DNA from: Streptomyces sp. NBC_00237
GTDB lineage: Bacteria > Actinomycetota > Actinomycetes > Streptomycetales > Streptomycetaceae
Reading direction: 5' to 3'
DNA length: 64,000 nucleotides
Assembly: GCF_026342435.1 (NCBI RefSeq)
Contig: NZ_JAPEMT010000002.1
Span: forward strand, 806,001-870,000
Part shown: positions 51,993 through 61,380 of the stretch, piece by piece
Position numbering within the stretch: the first letter of the stretch is position 1
How the letters are laid out: each line of letters starts with the position of its first letter
Position numbers and translations under genes: made by a program
Notes under the pieces: generated by a model
The model's database searches: none
What the model was told of the DNA's origin: nothing
What the model saw: only the letters and a program-made list of their open reading frames with translations

Positions 51993-53074
51993 GCGGCGGA
52001 CACCTTCCGGACGGCGCGCAGGGACGCGTGTGTGGGGGCCTCGGGCACGTCGGCCGGACGCCCCTTGGCGAATTCCCTGCGCAGGACGGGCACGACCTCT
52101 TCGCCGAGGATGTCCAGCTGTTCCAGGACGGTCTTCAGGGGCAGGCCCGCGTGGTCCATCAGGAACAGCTGGCGCTGGTAGTCGCCGACGCTCTCCCGGA
52201 ACGCCAGGGTCCGCTCGATGGCCTGCTGGGGAGAGCCCACCGTCAGCGGGGTCTGCTCGGTGAAGTCCTCCAGCGAAGGGCCGTGGCCGTAGACGGGAGC
52301 GTTGTCGAAGTACGGGCGGAACTCCCGTACGGCCTCCTGGGAGCTCTTCCGCAGGAAGACCTGTCCGCCCAGGCCGACGACGGCGTCCTGGGGGCGGCCG
52401 TGGCCGTGGTGCGCGAACCGGCGCCGGTAGAGCTGCACCATGCGCCGGGTGTGCTCGGCGGGCCAGAAGATGTTGTTGTGGAAGAAGCCGTCGCCGTAGT
52501 ACGCGGCCTGCTCGGCGATCTCGGGGGAGCGGATGGAGCCGTGCCAGACGAAGGGCGGCACGCCGTCCAGGGGCCGGGGCGTCGAGGTGAACGCCTGGAG
52601 CGGCGTACGGAACGTGCCCTCCCAGTCCACGACGTCCTCGCGCCACAGCCTGCGCAGCAGCGCGTAGTTCTCCTTGGCGAGGTCGACGCCCCGGCGGATG
52701 TCCTGTCCGAACCACGGATAGACCGGACCGGTGTTGCCGCGCCCCAGCATGAGGTCGACCCGGCCGTCGGCCAGGTGCTGGAGCATCGCGTAGTCCTCGG
52801 CGATCTTCACCGGGTCGTTGGTGGTGATCAGCGTCGTGGACGTGGACAGGATCAGCTTCTCGGTGCGGGCGGCGATGTAGCCGAGCATCGTGGTGGGGGA
52901 GGACGGGACGAACGGCGGGTTGTGGTGCTCGCCGGTCGCGAAGACGTCGAGGCCGACTTCTTCGGCCTTCTGCGCGATGGCGACCATCGCCTTGATGCGC
53001 TCGTGCTCGGTCGGGGTGCGGCCGGTCGTCGGGTCGGGCGTGACGTCGCCGACGGTGAAGATGCCGAACTGCAT
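51989..53074 (-). CDS. LLM-class flavin-dependent monooxygenase
   Basis: 361 aa bacterial-luciferase-like TIM barrel. MQFGIFTVGDVTPDPTTGRT starts the barrel. GEHHNPPFVPSSP and STSTTLITTNDP bind the flavin, followed by MLGRGNTGPVYPWFG, VWHGSIRSPE and FHNNIFWP. It oxidises an unknown small substrate with FMNH2 supplied by the coupled reductase. The RBS is CAGGAGAGC. The pair resembles the CE1758/CE1759 systems of actinobacteria, which are found in several secondary and detoxification contexts. Confidence 0.9.
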   Translation of the reverse strand: MQFGIFTVGDVTPDPTTGRTPTEHERIKAMVAIAQKAEEVGLDVFATGEHHNPPFVPSSPTTMLGYIAARTEKLILSTSTTLITTNDPVKIAEDYAMLQHLADGRVDLMLGRGNTGPVYPWFGQDIRRGVDLAKENYALLRRLWREDVVDWEGTFRTPLQAFTSTPRPLDGVPPFVWHGSIRSPEIAEQAAYYGDGFFHNNIFWPAEHTRRMVQLYRRRFAHHGHGRPQDAVVGLGGQVFLRKSSQEAVREFRPYFDNAPVYGHGPSLEDFTEQTPLTVGSPQQAIERTLAFRESVGDYQRQLFLMDHAGLPLKTVLEQLDILGEEVVPVLRREFAKGRPADVPEAPTHASLRAVRKVSAA

Positions 53075-53178
53075 GGGGTGTCTGCTCTCCTGGGTTCGTC
53101 CGGTTCCCGCGCCGGGGAACCGGGGGCCGGGGTGACGCCGGGGTCTCCGGCGTCACCCCCGCGGGTCAACGGTGCGGC

Positions 53179-53226
53179 GTCACTTCGCCGTTCACTTCGC
53201 CGTTCACATCGCCGCTCACTTGGCCA
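53179..53226. repeat. 12-bp tandem repeat over the 3' end of the next hydrolase
   Basis: Four units of TTCACTTCGCCG type lie at 53179-53226; the last unit contains the stop codon of the minus-strand hydrolase, so the array makes repeated stop and start triplets in its 3' untranslated region. Confidence 0.85.
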
Positions 53227-54052
53227 GGAAGGCGAGGAGGGCGGTGTTGACCTCCTCGGCGTGGGTCCACAGCAGACCGTGCGGGGCGCCCTCGATCTCG
53301 ACGTACTCGGCGGTGGGGAGCGCCTTGTGGAAGGGGCGCGCGGTGCCCTCGGCAGGCAGGATGCGGTCGGCGGTGCCGTGCAGGATCAGGGCGGGCACGT
53401 CGACGGCGGGGATGTCGGCGCGGAAGTCGGTGTACCAGGTCGCCGGGGCGGCGGACGCGGCGAAGGAGCCGCCTCGGGCCGCGGTGTTCCAGCTGTTGCG
53501 GACGGCCTCCTCGCTGATCCGGGTGCCAAGGTTCTCGTCGAGGTTGTAGAAGTCGTGGAAGAAGGCGGTGTAGTAGGCGTAGCGGTCGTGCTTGACGTCG
53601 GCGACGATCCCGTCGAAGAACTCCTTCGGGGCGACGCCGTCGGGGTTGTCGTCGCTCTTGAGCAGGCAGGGCTCCAGCGAGGCCAGGAAGGCGACCTTGG
53701 CGACGCGGGCGGTGCCGTACGTGGACACGTAGCGGGCGACCTCGCCGGTGCCCATGGAGAAGCCGACCAGGACGGCGTCCGTCAGGTCGAGGGTCTGCAG
53801 CACGGTGTTCAGGTCGGCGGCGAAGGTGTCGTAGTCGTAGCCGGTGGTCGGCTGGGAGGACTGCCCGAATCCGCGGCGGTCGTACGTGATCACGCGGTGT
53901 CCGGCGTCGAGCAGCGCGGCGCTCTGGCGCTCCCAGGAGCGGCCGTCCAGCGGGAAGCCGTGGATGAGGACGACGGGCTGTCCTGCTCCCTGGTCCTCGA
54001 AGTACAGCTCGACGGGGTTGGTGTTCTCCTGGCCCACGGTGATGTACGGCAT
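53216..54052 (-). CDS. Alpha/beta hydrolase (non-heme chloroperoxidase type)
   Basis: 278 aa. Motifs: VVLIHGFPLDGRSWERQ, ITYDRRGFGQSSQP, nucleophile elbow VGFSMGTGEV (Ser), LHGTADRILP (acid) and EGAPHGLLWTHAEEV (His). This matches Streptomyces cofactor-free chloroperoxidases, which act as perhydrolases or esterases. The gene lies upstream of the LLM/FMN-reductase pair, on the same strand, and may share its function. Confidence 0.9.
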   Translation of the reverse strand: MPYITVGQENTNPVELYFEDQGAGQPVVLIHGFPLDGRSWERQSAALLDAGHRVITYDRRGFGQSSQPTTGYDYDTFAADLNTVLQTLDLTDAVLVGFSMGTGEVARYVSTYGTARVAKVAFLASLEPCLLKSDDNPDGVAPKEFFDGIVADVKHDRYAYYTAFFHDFYNLDENLGTRISEEAVRNSWNTAARGGSFAASAAPATWYTDFRADIPAVDVPALILHGTADRILPAEGTARPFHKALPTAEYVEIEGAPHGLLWTHAEEVNTALLAFLAK

Positions 54053-54186
54053 GGGGGTGACTCCTCGGTTCGGTACGGCTGGTCCGCGCGGCGGAGCGGC
54101 GCGGTATGTCCGTCACGCTAGGAGCGGACCCGCGCCTCCGGTTGCCGTACCGCGCACCGCACCTGGCACGGGGGCGCAGAGGTCGT

Positions 54187-56934
54187 TCAGCCGCCGGTGG
54201 CGTCTGCGGCGTCGCCTTCGGCGAGCACGATCCGGGCCAGGTGGACCCTGGAGCGCACCGAGAGCTTGCGGAAGATCGACGCCAGATGGGTGTTGACCGT
54301 GTGCGGGGAGACGACGAGGGCCTGGGCGGCCGACCGGTTGGTGTGGCCCGCGGCGATCAGCCGGGCCACTCTGCGTTCCGAGGCGGTGAGCGCGTCCCAG
54401 CCCTGGCCGGGGCGCGGCCGGAGCTCTCCGGTGCGTCGCCCGGAGCGGTGGGCGGGCCGTGCCGGATCGGCCAGGACCCGGTCGGCCTCGGCGTCGGCCC
54501 CCGCCTGGGCGTAGAGGTCGTGTGCACTGGTCAGGGCGGGTGTCGCAGCGGGGTCTTTGGCCGCGCGGAGGGCCCGCCCGAGGTCGGCGGACGCGGCGGC
54601 GAGGGGCAGCGGCCGGGGTCCGGTGAGCAGGATGCGGACCGACCGCTCCAGGAGTCCGGGGTCGGCGTTCACCAGACCGGCCGCGTGGGCGGCCGTCCCC
54701 TGTGCGGTCGGCACGGCGGGGTTGCGGGTGGCGTGCTGCGCCGCCTGGGTCGCGAGGTCCTGGGCCAGGGGCCGGTCTCCGCCGCGCAGCGCGATCCGTA
54801 CGGCCTGGACGACGTGGGGGCGCAGCAGCCGCCAGCGCAGGAAGGGGTGGTCGCGCTGCACGGACCGGACCCGTTCGGCGGCCGCCGCGTGGTCGCCGTC
54901 GACGTCGGCGACGACGGCCTCGAAGTACTGGTGCGCGGCGTGGTTGCCGGTGTTCGGCCGCCCGGCCACGGTCGCCCGTACGACGTCCAGGTGTTCCCGC
55001 GCGGCTTCGCGGTCGCCGCGCAGCAGCGCGAGGAGGCCGCGGTTGACGCGGATGTTGACCAGGTTGCCGGGCAGGTGGAGGTCCGCTTCGAGCCGTTCGG
55101 CGGTGACGAAGTCGGCGTCCGCGTCGTCGAGCCGGGCGAGCCCCATGTTCAGGGTGCCCTGGGCCCAGAGCAGCATGGCGGGGCGCAGCGGAGCGTCGCC
55201 CGCCGTCCGGAGCAGTCGCCGTACGGTGTCGAAGTCGTCGCTGTGGATGCGGGCGACGGCCTCCTCGGGCAGGAAGGCCGTGTCGAACACGCTCAGCGCC
55301 GTGTGGTGTTCGACGGCGGCGGCGCAGTCGCCCGCGTTGAGGGCGATCTCGCCGAGGCCCCACAGTGCGAGGACGCGGGCCTCCCGGTCGCCGGACCGCT
55401 CCGCCTCGGCGAGTGCCCGTTCGCCGGTCTCGCGGGCGGCCCCGAGGTCGCTTCCACGGGACCGGGCGAGGGCCTGCCGGGCGGTGAGCCGGGCGCGGAT
55501 CACCGGGTCGGTGACGGCTGCCAGTGCCGCCGTGGAACGGCGGGTCAGCTCGTGGACGTCGTCGAGGTGCCACAGCGTGTCGCCGAGTACGGACTGCAGC
55601 CGGGCGAAGACGTCCAGGGGCGGCTGCCGGGCGAGCAGCCGGTCGCCGGTGTCCCGGGCCTGGGTGTACCGGCCCGCGCGGGTCAGCGCGACGACGGCCC
55701 GTTCTCCCACGTCGAACACCAGGGGCGTATGGGGCGGTACGAGTTCCAGGGCGCGCACGGCCAGGTCGGCGGCGAGGTCCGGCAGCACGGCGAGTACGTC
55801 GGTGGCGGCCGCGCCGAGCAGCCCGATGGCCTCCAGGTCGCCGGTTTCGGCGCTCTTCAGCAGGTGCGGGACCGCGTCGGTGGAGCTGCGGCCCGCCGCG
55901 ACGAGCCGGCTCGCGGCCTCGCGGTGGAGCGCCCGGCGTACGGAGGGGGCGAGGTCTGCGTACACCGCCTGGCGGAGCAGGTCGTGGCGGAACAGGAGGC
56001 GTTCGCCGTCGTCGTGGAGGAGGGCGGCGGCGATCGCCTCGTCCACTTCGGCGCCGAGTCCGGAGGCGGGCCGGCCGCACAGGGCGGCGGCGTCCGCGAG
56101 CGAGAACGCGCGGCCGAGGACCGCGCCGATCCGCAGGAAGTGGAGGGTGGGGGGCCGGAGGTCGGCCAGCCGGTCGCGTACGCCGAGGACCAGCCGCTCG
56201 GGCGGCTCGGGCGGCTCCGACGCGTCCGTGCCCGACGCCGCGATGCCGGTGAGCAGCTCGGCCGCGAGGAAGGGGTTGCCTCCCGCCCCGTCGAGGAGTG
56301 CCGCGACCCGCGCCGGCGCCTCCCCGCCGAGGGTGTCCCGTGCCAGCTCGGTCAGGGCCGTGCCGGACAGCGGCCCGAGGGGCAGGGTCGTCGGCCGTGG
56401 TCCCTGCCCGTGCAGCTCCGGGTCGTTCCTGCCCGTGAGCAGCCAGAGCACCGGGGAGCTGAGCAGCCGGGCGGGCAGGACGCTCAGGGCGAACCGGCTC
56501 AGCGGGTCGGCCCACGGGACGTCGTCGACCGCGATCAGTACGGGCGTGCCCGCCGAGCGTTCCTCGATCAGCTGGGCCAGGCGTTCGACGAGCCAGATGC
56601 GCTGGTCGTGATGGCCCGCGAGGTCCGCGAAGTCCGTGCTGGACAGCAGCGGCGGGTCACCGTGCAGGAGACCGGAGGCCAGCGAGGCGAGCGGTGCCAG
56701 CTCGTGCAGTTCCTCGGCGCGTCCGTGGCTGACGAGGAACCCGTGGGCCCGTGCGATCGAGACGGTCTCCTGGAGCAGTGCGGTCTTCCCGATCCCGGGC
56801 TCGCCCAGGAGCAGCGCGACCGCTCCTCCCTCGCCGTCGCGCACCGCCTCGACCAGCGCGCGCAGCCGCTCCAGCTCGGCTTCGCGGCCTCTCAGCCCGG
56901 GGCGGCTGAGGCTCGTACTCCTGCGGGACGCCAT
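54187..56934 (-). CDS. LAL-type LuxR regulator, coupled to a sugar ABC importer
   Basis: 915 aa from ATG 56934, behind GGGGGAGAAGCC; ATG 56964, overlapping the permease stop as ATGA, is the alternative. The N-terminal ATPase has an intact Walker A LGEPGIGKTALLQE and Walker B VLIAVDDVPWADP. The middle is TPR-like. The C-terminal HTH reads VARLIAAGHTNRSAAQAL and SPHTVNTHLASIFRKLSV. It is the last gene of the sugar transport operon, so it probably senses the transported sugar or ATP state, as MalT-type regulators do; this is inference. Confidence 0.88.
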   Translation of the reverse strand: MASRRSTSLSRPGLRGREAELERLRALVEAVRDGEGGAVALLLGEPGIGKTALLQETVSIARAHGFLVSHGRAEELHELAPLASLASGLLHGDPPLLSSTDFADLAGHHDQRIWLVERLAQLIEERSAGTPVLIAVDDVPWADPLSRFALSVLPARLLSSPVLWLLTGRNDPELHGQGPRPTTLPLGPLSGTALTELARDTLGGEAPARVAALLDGAGGNPFLAAELLTGIAASGTDASEPPEPPERLVLGVRDRLADLRPPTLHFLRIGAVLGRAFSLADAAALCGRPASGLGAEVDEAIAAALLHDDGERLLFRHDLLRQAVYADLAPSVRRALHREAASRLVAAGRSSTDAVPHLLKSAETGDLEAIGLLGAAATDVLAVLPDLAADLAVRALELVPPHTPLVFDVGERAVVALTRAGRYTQARDTGDRLLARQPPLDVFARLQSVLGDTLWHLDDVHELTRRSTAALAAVTDPVIRARLTARQALARSRGSDLGAARETGERALAEAERSGDREARVLALWGLGEIALNAGDCAAAVEHHTALSVFDTAFLPEEAVARIHSDDFDTVRRLLRTAGDAPLRPAMLLWAQGTLNMGLARLDDADADFVTAERLEADLHLPGNLVNIRVNRGLLALLRGDREAAREHLDVVRATVAGRPNTGNHAAHQYFEAVVADVDGDHAAAAERVRSVQRDHPFLRWRLLRPHVVQAVRIALRGGDRPLAQDLATQAAQHATRNPAVPTAQGTAAHAAGLVNADPGLLERSVRILLTGPRPLPLAAASADLGRALRAAKDPAATPALTSAHDLYAQAGADAEADRVLADPARPAHRSGRRTGELRPRPGQGWDALTASERRVARLIAAGHTNRSAAQALVVSPHTVNTHLASIFRKLSVRSRVHLARIVLAEGDAADATGG

Positions 56935-56960
56935 GGCTTCTCCCCCGGTCCTGTGGGCGC

Positions 56961-57848
56961 TCATCCCTTGACCGATCCGGCGAGCAGTCCCCGTGCGAAG
57001 TGCCGCCGGAGGGCGAAGAAGACGAGCAGCGGGACGGCCGCCGCCACGAAGGCTCCTGCGGTGAGCCGCTGCCACTCGTTGCCGTACGTCCCGGCCAGGC
57101 TCGCCAGTCTGACCGTCATCGGCGCGGTCTCGGCCGTCCCGCCCGACAGCGTCAGGGCCACGAGGAGGTCGTTCCACACCCAGAGGAACTGGATGACGGC
57201 GAAGGAGACCAGGGCGGGGCGGGCCAGCGGCAGCACGATCCGCAAGAGCAGCGTCCCGTGCGACGCGCCGTCGACGCGGGCGGCCTCGATCAGCTCCCTG
57301 GGCAGCCCCGCCAGGAAGTTGTGCAGGAGGAACACGGCGAACGGCAGCGCGAAGACCGTGTGGGCGAACCAGACCTGGCCGAAGCGCGCGGGCCCTGTGA
57401 GCTGCCACGCGGGCAGGAACAGCCAGCCCTGGGAGAACAGCTTCAGGAGGGGGACGAGCGCCATCTGGAGGGGTACGACCTGGAGCGCGAAGATGCCGAC
57501 GACGAGCGCGTCCCGCCCTCTGAAGTCGATCCACGCCAGGGCGTACGCCGCGAAGAACGCCAGCACGAGCGGGAACAGCACCGAGGGGAGGGTGATGACG
57601 AGGGAGTTGACGAAGTGCTCCGCGAGCCGCCCCGCCCCGTTCCCGCCGCCGGACAGCACCTCGCCGTAGTTGTCGAGCGTGAGGTGCGGCGCAGCGAACA
57701 CGGTCCACCAGCCCGTCGTCTTGATCTCCTCCTCGGGACGGAAGGAGGAGATCAGCAGACCGAGGGTCGGCGTCGTCCAGAGGACCCCGATCACCACGGC
57801 GGTCAGCGTGAAGGCGCGGGAGGCCAGCCGCTCCCGGACGCCGTTCAC
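56961..57848 (-). CDS. Carbohydrate ABC importer permease (MalG type)
   Basis: 295 aa from GTG 57848, which overlaps the upstream stop as GTGA. Six membrane helices; the EAA loop for the ATPase is EAARVDGASHGTLLLRIVLPLARP. The periplasmic-side loop after the first helix reads SSFRPEEEIKTTGWWT. It pairs with the 57845 permease. No ATPase gene is in the operon, so a shared multi-use ATPase such as MsiK is likely needed. Confidence 0.9.
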   Translation of the reverse strand: MNGVRERLASRAFTLTAVVIGVLWTTPTLGLLISSFRPEEEIKTTGWWTVFAAPHLTLDNYGEVLSGGGNGAGRLAEHFVNSLVITLPSVLFPLVLAFFAAYALAWIDFRGRDALVVGIFALQVVPLQMALVPLLKLFSQGWLFLPAWQLTGPARFGQVWFAHTVFALPFAVFLLHNFLAGLPRELIEAARVDGASHGTLLLRIVLPLARPALVSFAVIQFLWVWNDLLVALTLSGGTAETAPMTVRLASLAGTYGNEWQRLTAGAFVAAAVPLLVFFALRRHFARGLLAGSVKG

Positions 57849-58810
57849 GCTGCCCTCCGCCGGGCCCGGACCTGGTGGGCGACGAGGGGGGTGACGAGGA
57901 GGAAGAGGAGCACGGCGAGCGCCGCGCCTCGGCCCGTCTCGCCGTAGCGGAAGGACTGGTCGTACATCTCGTGGGCGATGACGCCCGTGCCGAACTGTCC
58001 GCCGGTCATGGTCTTGACGACGTCGAATGCCTTGAAGGTGCCGATCGCCAGGGCGAGGACCACGACGAGCAGCGTGGGCCTGATCGACGGCAGGGTGATC
58101 CGCCAGAAGACCTGCCGCCGGGACGCGCCGTCGAGCCGGGCCGCCTCGGTCAGCTCCCCGGGTACGGCGCTGATCGCCCCGGCCAGCAGGACGGCCGCGA
58201 GGCCCGCCTGGGTCCACACCATCACCGCGATGAGGAACAGGACGTTCCAGGGGGAGTCCACGAGCCACTGCCTCGGTTCGCCGCCGAACGCGACGACGAG
58301 CTGGTTCAGCAGCCCGATCTGCCCTGCCCCTGCGGGACGGTAGGCGTAGACGAACTTCCAGACGACTCCCGCGCCGACGAAGGAGATCGCCGTCGGCAGC
58401 AGGACGAGGGACAGCGCGAACGCTCTGCACCGTGACCGCGCGACGGCCGCCGCGTAGAGCAGACCGACCGAAGTCGCCAGCAACGGCACGAGCACCACCC
58501 ACGCCAGGGTGTTGCGCAGCGCGACCAGCGCCCGGGGGTCGGTGACCAGCCACGCGTAGTTGTCGAAGCCGGCCCACGCGTCTGCGCCGCTGTCGGTGAA
58601 CGACAGGACGAGGGTGCGCAGTCCTGGCAGGAGGAGACCGACCGTGAGCAGCAGCAGCGCGGGGGCCAGCAGGATCAGGGCCGCGGCCCTCCTGCGCACC
58701 GGTCCCCGGTGCAGTGCCAGCAGGATCAGGGAGACTACCGCCGCGAAGGCGGCGACGCCCTGGAGCAGGTACAGCAGCTTGGGCTGCTGGGCGACGACGT
58801 CGAACGGCAT
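57845..58810 (-). CDS. Carbohydrate ABC importer permease (MalF type)
   Basis: 321 aa; ATG 58810 overlaps the binding-protein stop as TGATG. Eight predicted helices, with an extra helical pair near the N-terminus; the EAA loop is EAARLDGASRRQVFWRITLPSIRP. KFVYAYRPAGAGQIGLLNQLV is the usual periplasmic loop. It forms the transmembrane channel with the MalG-type subunit. The substrate is an unknown sugar. Confidence 0.9.
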   Translation of the reverse strand: MPFDVVAQQPKLLYLLQGVAAFAAVVSLILLALHRGPVRRRAAALILLAPALLLLTVGLLLPGLRTLVLSFTDSGADAWAGFDNYAWLVTDPRALVALRNTLAWVVLVPLLATSVGLLYAAAVARSRCRAFALSLVLLPTAISFVGAGVVWKFVYAYRPAGAGQIGLLNQLVVAFGGEPRQWLVDSPWNVLFLIAVMVWTQAGLAAVLLAGAISAVPGELTEAARLDGASRRQVFWRITLPSIRPTLLVVVLALAIGTFKAFDVVKTMTGGQFGTGVIAHEMYDQSFRYGETGRGAALAVLLFLLVTPLVAHQVRARRRAA

Positions 58811-60141
58811 CAAGGGCTCGGCCAGGACCGTTCGACGGAGTCGGCGACCTGCCGGGTGCTCGCGCCGCCGATCCAGTCGACGGCTCCCTTCCAGAACGTC
58901 CCGGCACCGACCGAGGCGGGCATCAGGTCCGATCCGTCGAACCTGAACTGTGTCCCGGGGTCCTGGAGCAGCCGGATCGAGAGCCTGTCGACCGGGGTGG
59001 CCGCGTTCGCCGGATCCACGCCCTTGTTCGCCGAGACGAACGGGCCCTTCCTCATCCGCGCGTTCGCGAAGTCGGCGGTGGCCAGATACTCCTGGAACGC
59101 CCGTACCTCGGGACGGTCGGCGAACGCCGCGGTGAACACTCCACCGCCCAGTACGGGGCGGGTGGCCGGGTCGGCCCCCGGCAGGAGGAAGGCGTAGACG
59201 TCCTTGTCCGGTCCGATTCCGGTGCCCTTCGGCCACATGTCGGCGTAGAAGGACGCCTGGCGGTGCATCGCGCAGTCGCCGGAGAGAACCGGGACGCCGG
59301 CCTCCTGGAAGGAGATCGACGCCATCGAACGGGCCGGGCCGAAACCGCCGTTGGCGTACCGGTCGTTCTTGAGGAGGGACCCCACGGTGTCCATGGCCCT
59401 GAGCACCCGAGGGTCGTTGAACGGGATGGTGTGGGCGACCCACTGGTCGTAGACGTCCGTGCCCTGCTGGCGCAGCAGGACGTCCTCGATCCAGTCCGTC
59501 ACGGGCCAGCCGGTCGCCTCGGCGGACTCGATGCCCGCGCACCACGGCGTGACGCCCGACGCGGCGGCCTTCTCCGTCACGGCCATCAGCTCGGACCACG
59601 TGCGGGGGACGCTCAGTCCTCTGGTGCGGAAGACCTTCGGCGAGTACCAGACGAACGACTTCACGTTCGCGACCAGGGGCGTGCCGTAGAGGGTGCCGTC
59701 GACGGTCGCGTAGCTGTTCCAGTCCGCCGACCAGCCCTGTTGCGCGAGGGCTGCCACCCCGGGGCTCGCGGGCTTGAGTTTGCCCGCCCGCGCGAAGCGT
59801 TCGAGGAGTCCGGGCTGCGGGAAGAACGCCACGTCCGGTGCGCTTCCGCCGTCGACCCGGAGCTGGATCCGGGCCTCGAACTCGCCGTCCCCCTCGTACT
59901 GGACGTCGATTCCCGTGCAGTGCGCGAAGTCCGCCCAGGTCTCTTCGAACAGGTCGGCTTCCCGGTCCCGGTTCTCCGCGTAGACGGTGACCTGGGTGCC
60001 GGGGTGCTTGCCGTACCTGGCGTACGGTCCGCAGTCCGCTGCGGTGGGCGACGGCGCACCGCTGTCCTGCGGAACACCGCAGGCGGTGACGAGGGCGGCG
60101 AGGGCGATGACGGCGAGCGCTGGCCTCGCGCCGAACCTCAT
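58810..60141 (-). CDS. Sugar-binding lipoprotein of an ABC importer
   Basis: 443 aa from ATG 60141. The signal peptide ends at lipobox ALVTAC (Cys 21). The SBP_bac_1 layout follows: TVYAENRDREADLFEETW, DVAFFPQPGLLERFA, GTLYGTPLVANVKSFVWYSPKVF, and WPVTDWIEDVLL. It collects a sugar and delivers it to the two permeases. A palindromic, unusually A/T-rich site lies 63-88 nt upstream of the start. No LacI or ROK regulator is in the operon. Confidence 0.9.
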   Translation of the reverse strand: MRFGARPALAVIALAALVTACGVPQDSGAPSPTAADCGPYARYGKHPGTQVTVYAENRDREADLFEETWADFAHCTGIDVQYEGDGEFEARIQLRVDGGSAPDVAFFPQPGLLERFARAGKLKPASPGVAALAQQGWSADWNSYATVDGTLYGTPLVANVKSFVWYSPKVFRTRGLSVPRTWSELMAVTEKAAASGVTPWCAGIESAEATGWPVTDWIEDVLLRQQGTDVYDQWVAHTIPFNDPRVLRAMDTVGSLLKNDRYANGGFGPARSMASISFQEAGVPVLSGDCAMHRQASFYADMWPKGTGIGPDKDVYAFLLPGADPATRPVLGGGVFTAAFADRPEVRAFQEYLATADFANARMRKGPFVSANKGVDPANAATPVDRLSIRLLQDPGTQFRFDGSDLMPASVGAGTFWKGAVDWIGGASTRQVADSVERSWPSP

Positions 60142-60203
60142 GGGTGTATCTCCTCCGATCGCCCGCCGAGAGGGCCTCGGGGGCGATCAGAAGCTACCAG
60201 CGC

Positions 60204-60229
60204 TCGAACATTATCGACTAATCGTTCGA
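60204..60229. promoter_or_regulatory. A/T-rich inverted repeat before the sugar ABC operon
   Basis: TCGAACATTA is mirrored by TAAT-C-GTTCGA across five bases (60204-60229). It is one of the few A/T-rich stretches in the window and lies in the operon's promoter region, so it is a probable regulator site. Confidence 0.6.
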
Positions 60230-60244
60230 TTCCGAACGGCCAGG

Positions 60245-60970
60245 TCAGATCGCGGTGGACCGGACCGCCTCCTGGATCAGCTCCACCACGGCCTCGGGCC
60301 GGGCGAGCATGACCAGGTGGGAGGAGTCGACCTCGACGGTGGTCATACCGGCGCGCTCGTACCCGTAGCGCTCCACATCGGGGTTGATCGTACGGTCGGA
60401 GGTGGCGACCAGACCCCACGAGGGCTTGGTCTTCCACGCCGCGACGGGTGCCGCCTCCGAGAAGGCACGGGCGGCCAGGGGGCGCTGGGAGACGGCGAGC
60501 ACCTCGGCGAGGCCGGGGTCGACGTCCGCCGCGAAGAGGGCGGGGAACTTCCCGGTCTGCACCGAGACGTCGGTGCCGGTCTCGGCGGAACCGGCTACCG
60601 GGAACGGGGTGTAGACGAGTGCGTCGGCGAGTCCGGAGTCGGGGAAGCGGCCCTGGAGCTCGCCCAGGCTTTCGCCCTCCTCCAGCGCGTATCCCGCGAG
60701 GTACACCAGCGCGCGGACGTTGTCCTGCGTACCGGCGAGGGTGATGACGGCACCGCCGTAGGAGTGCCCGACGAGGATCACGGGGCCTTCGACGGCGCGG
60801 ACCACCGAGGCGATGTACGCGGCGTCGTCGACGAGGCCGCGGTTGGGCACGGCCGGGGCCACCACTTCCAGGCCCGCGGCGGTCAGTTCGGGGATGACGC
60901 GGGCGAAGCTGGAGGCGTCGGCGAAGGCGCCGTGGACCAGGACGACGGTGGGGCGGGCGTGTCGGGACAT
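60245..60970 (-). CDS. Alpha/beta hydrolase
   Basis: 241 aa, with VVLVHGAFADASSFARV, the nucleophile elbow LVGHSYGGAVIT (Ser) and DSSHLVMLARPEAVVE with the late His. It is a close paralogue of the protein at 44303 but keeps the catalytic Ser. The substrate is unknown. It stands alone just upstream of the sugar ABC operon on the same strand, separated by the A/T-rich site. Confidence 0.88.
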   Translation of the reverse strand: MSRHARPTVVLVHGAFADASSFARVIPELTAAGLEVVAPAVPNRGLVDDAAYIASVVRAVEGPVILVGHSYGGAVITLAGTQDNVRALVYLAGYALEEGESLGELQGRFPDSGLADALVYTPFPVAGSAETGTDVSVQTGKFPALFAADVDPGLAEVLAVSQRPLAARAFSEAAPVAAWKTKPSWGLVATSDRTINPDVERYGYERAGMTTVEVDSSHLVMLARPEAVVELIQEAVRSTAI

Positions 60971-61019
60971 GGGTAACTCCTTGATGTGTGACGGGAGATG
61001 GGGATGCTAGTGCGGTGCT

Positions 61020-61334
61020 TCACAGGCCGAAGCGGGCGCGCCTTGCCTCGGGCACCAGGTCGGTGTACTCGGGGTGCTTGCCGATCCAGCCCCGGATGAA
61101 GGGGCAGTACGGCAGGACGCTCAGCCCACGGGCACGGGCGTCGTCGAGAGCCCTGCGGGCCATCAGCCCGGCCAGGCCCTGCCCGGCGAACCGGCTGTCG
61201 ATCTCGGTGTGGATGAAGGCGATCTCGCCCTCCGAGAGGTGGTACTCGGCGAAACCGGCGGTCTCGGCGGGGTCTTCACCGGCGAGGACCTCGTACCGGG
61301 ACTTCTCGGGCCGGTCCGTCACCTGCGGTTCCAT
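61020..61334 (-). CDS. Small GNAT (YjdJ-type) acetyltransferase
   Basis: 104 aa single-domain GNAT of the PF14542 group. EYHLSEGEIAFIHTEIDSRFAGQGLAGLM forms the acetyl-CoA strand and loop, and VLPYCPFIRGWIGKHPEYTDLV is the diagnostic C-terminus with CPF and HPEY. The acceptor is unknown. It is 46 nt from the YaaH-type carrier gene on the same strand and may be cotranscribed with it. Confidence 0.85.
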   Translation of the reverse strand: MEPQVTDRPEKSRYEVLAGEDPAETAGFAEYHLSEGEIAFIHTEIDSRFAGQGLAGLMARRALDDARARGLSVLPYCPFIRGWIGKHPEYTDLVPEARRARFGL

Positions 61335-61380
61335 GGGGGCTCCTGTGCGGTCGTGGTGTCACGGATGGGGGTGGGCGCGG

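Noticed and set aside
54106..57669. A 1187-aa plus-strand frame opposite the LAL gene and permease
   Set aside because: It crosses two well-supported minus-strand genes and has no domain; it is a shadow.
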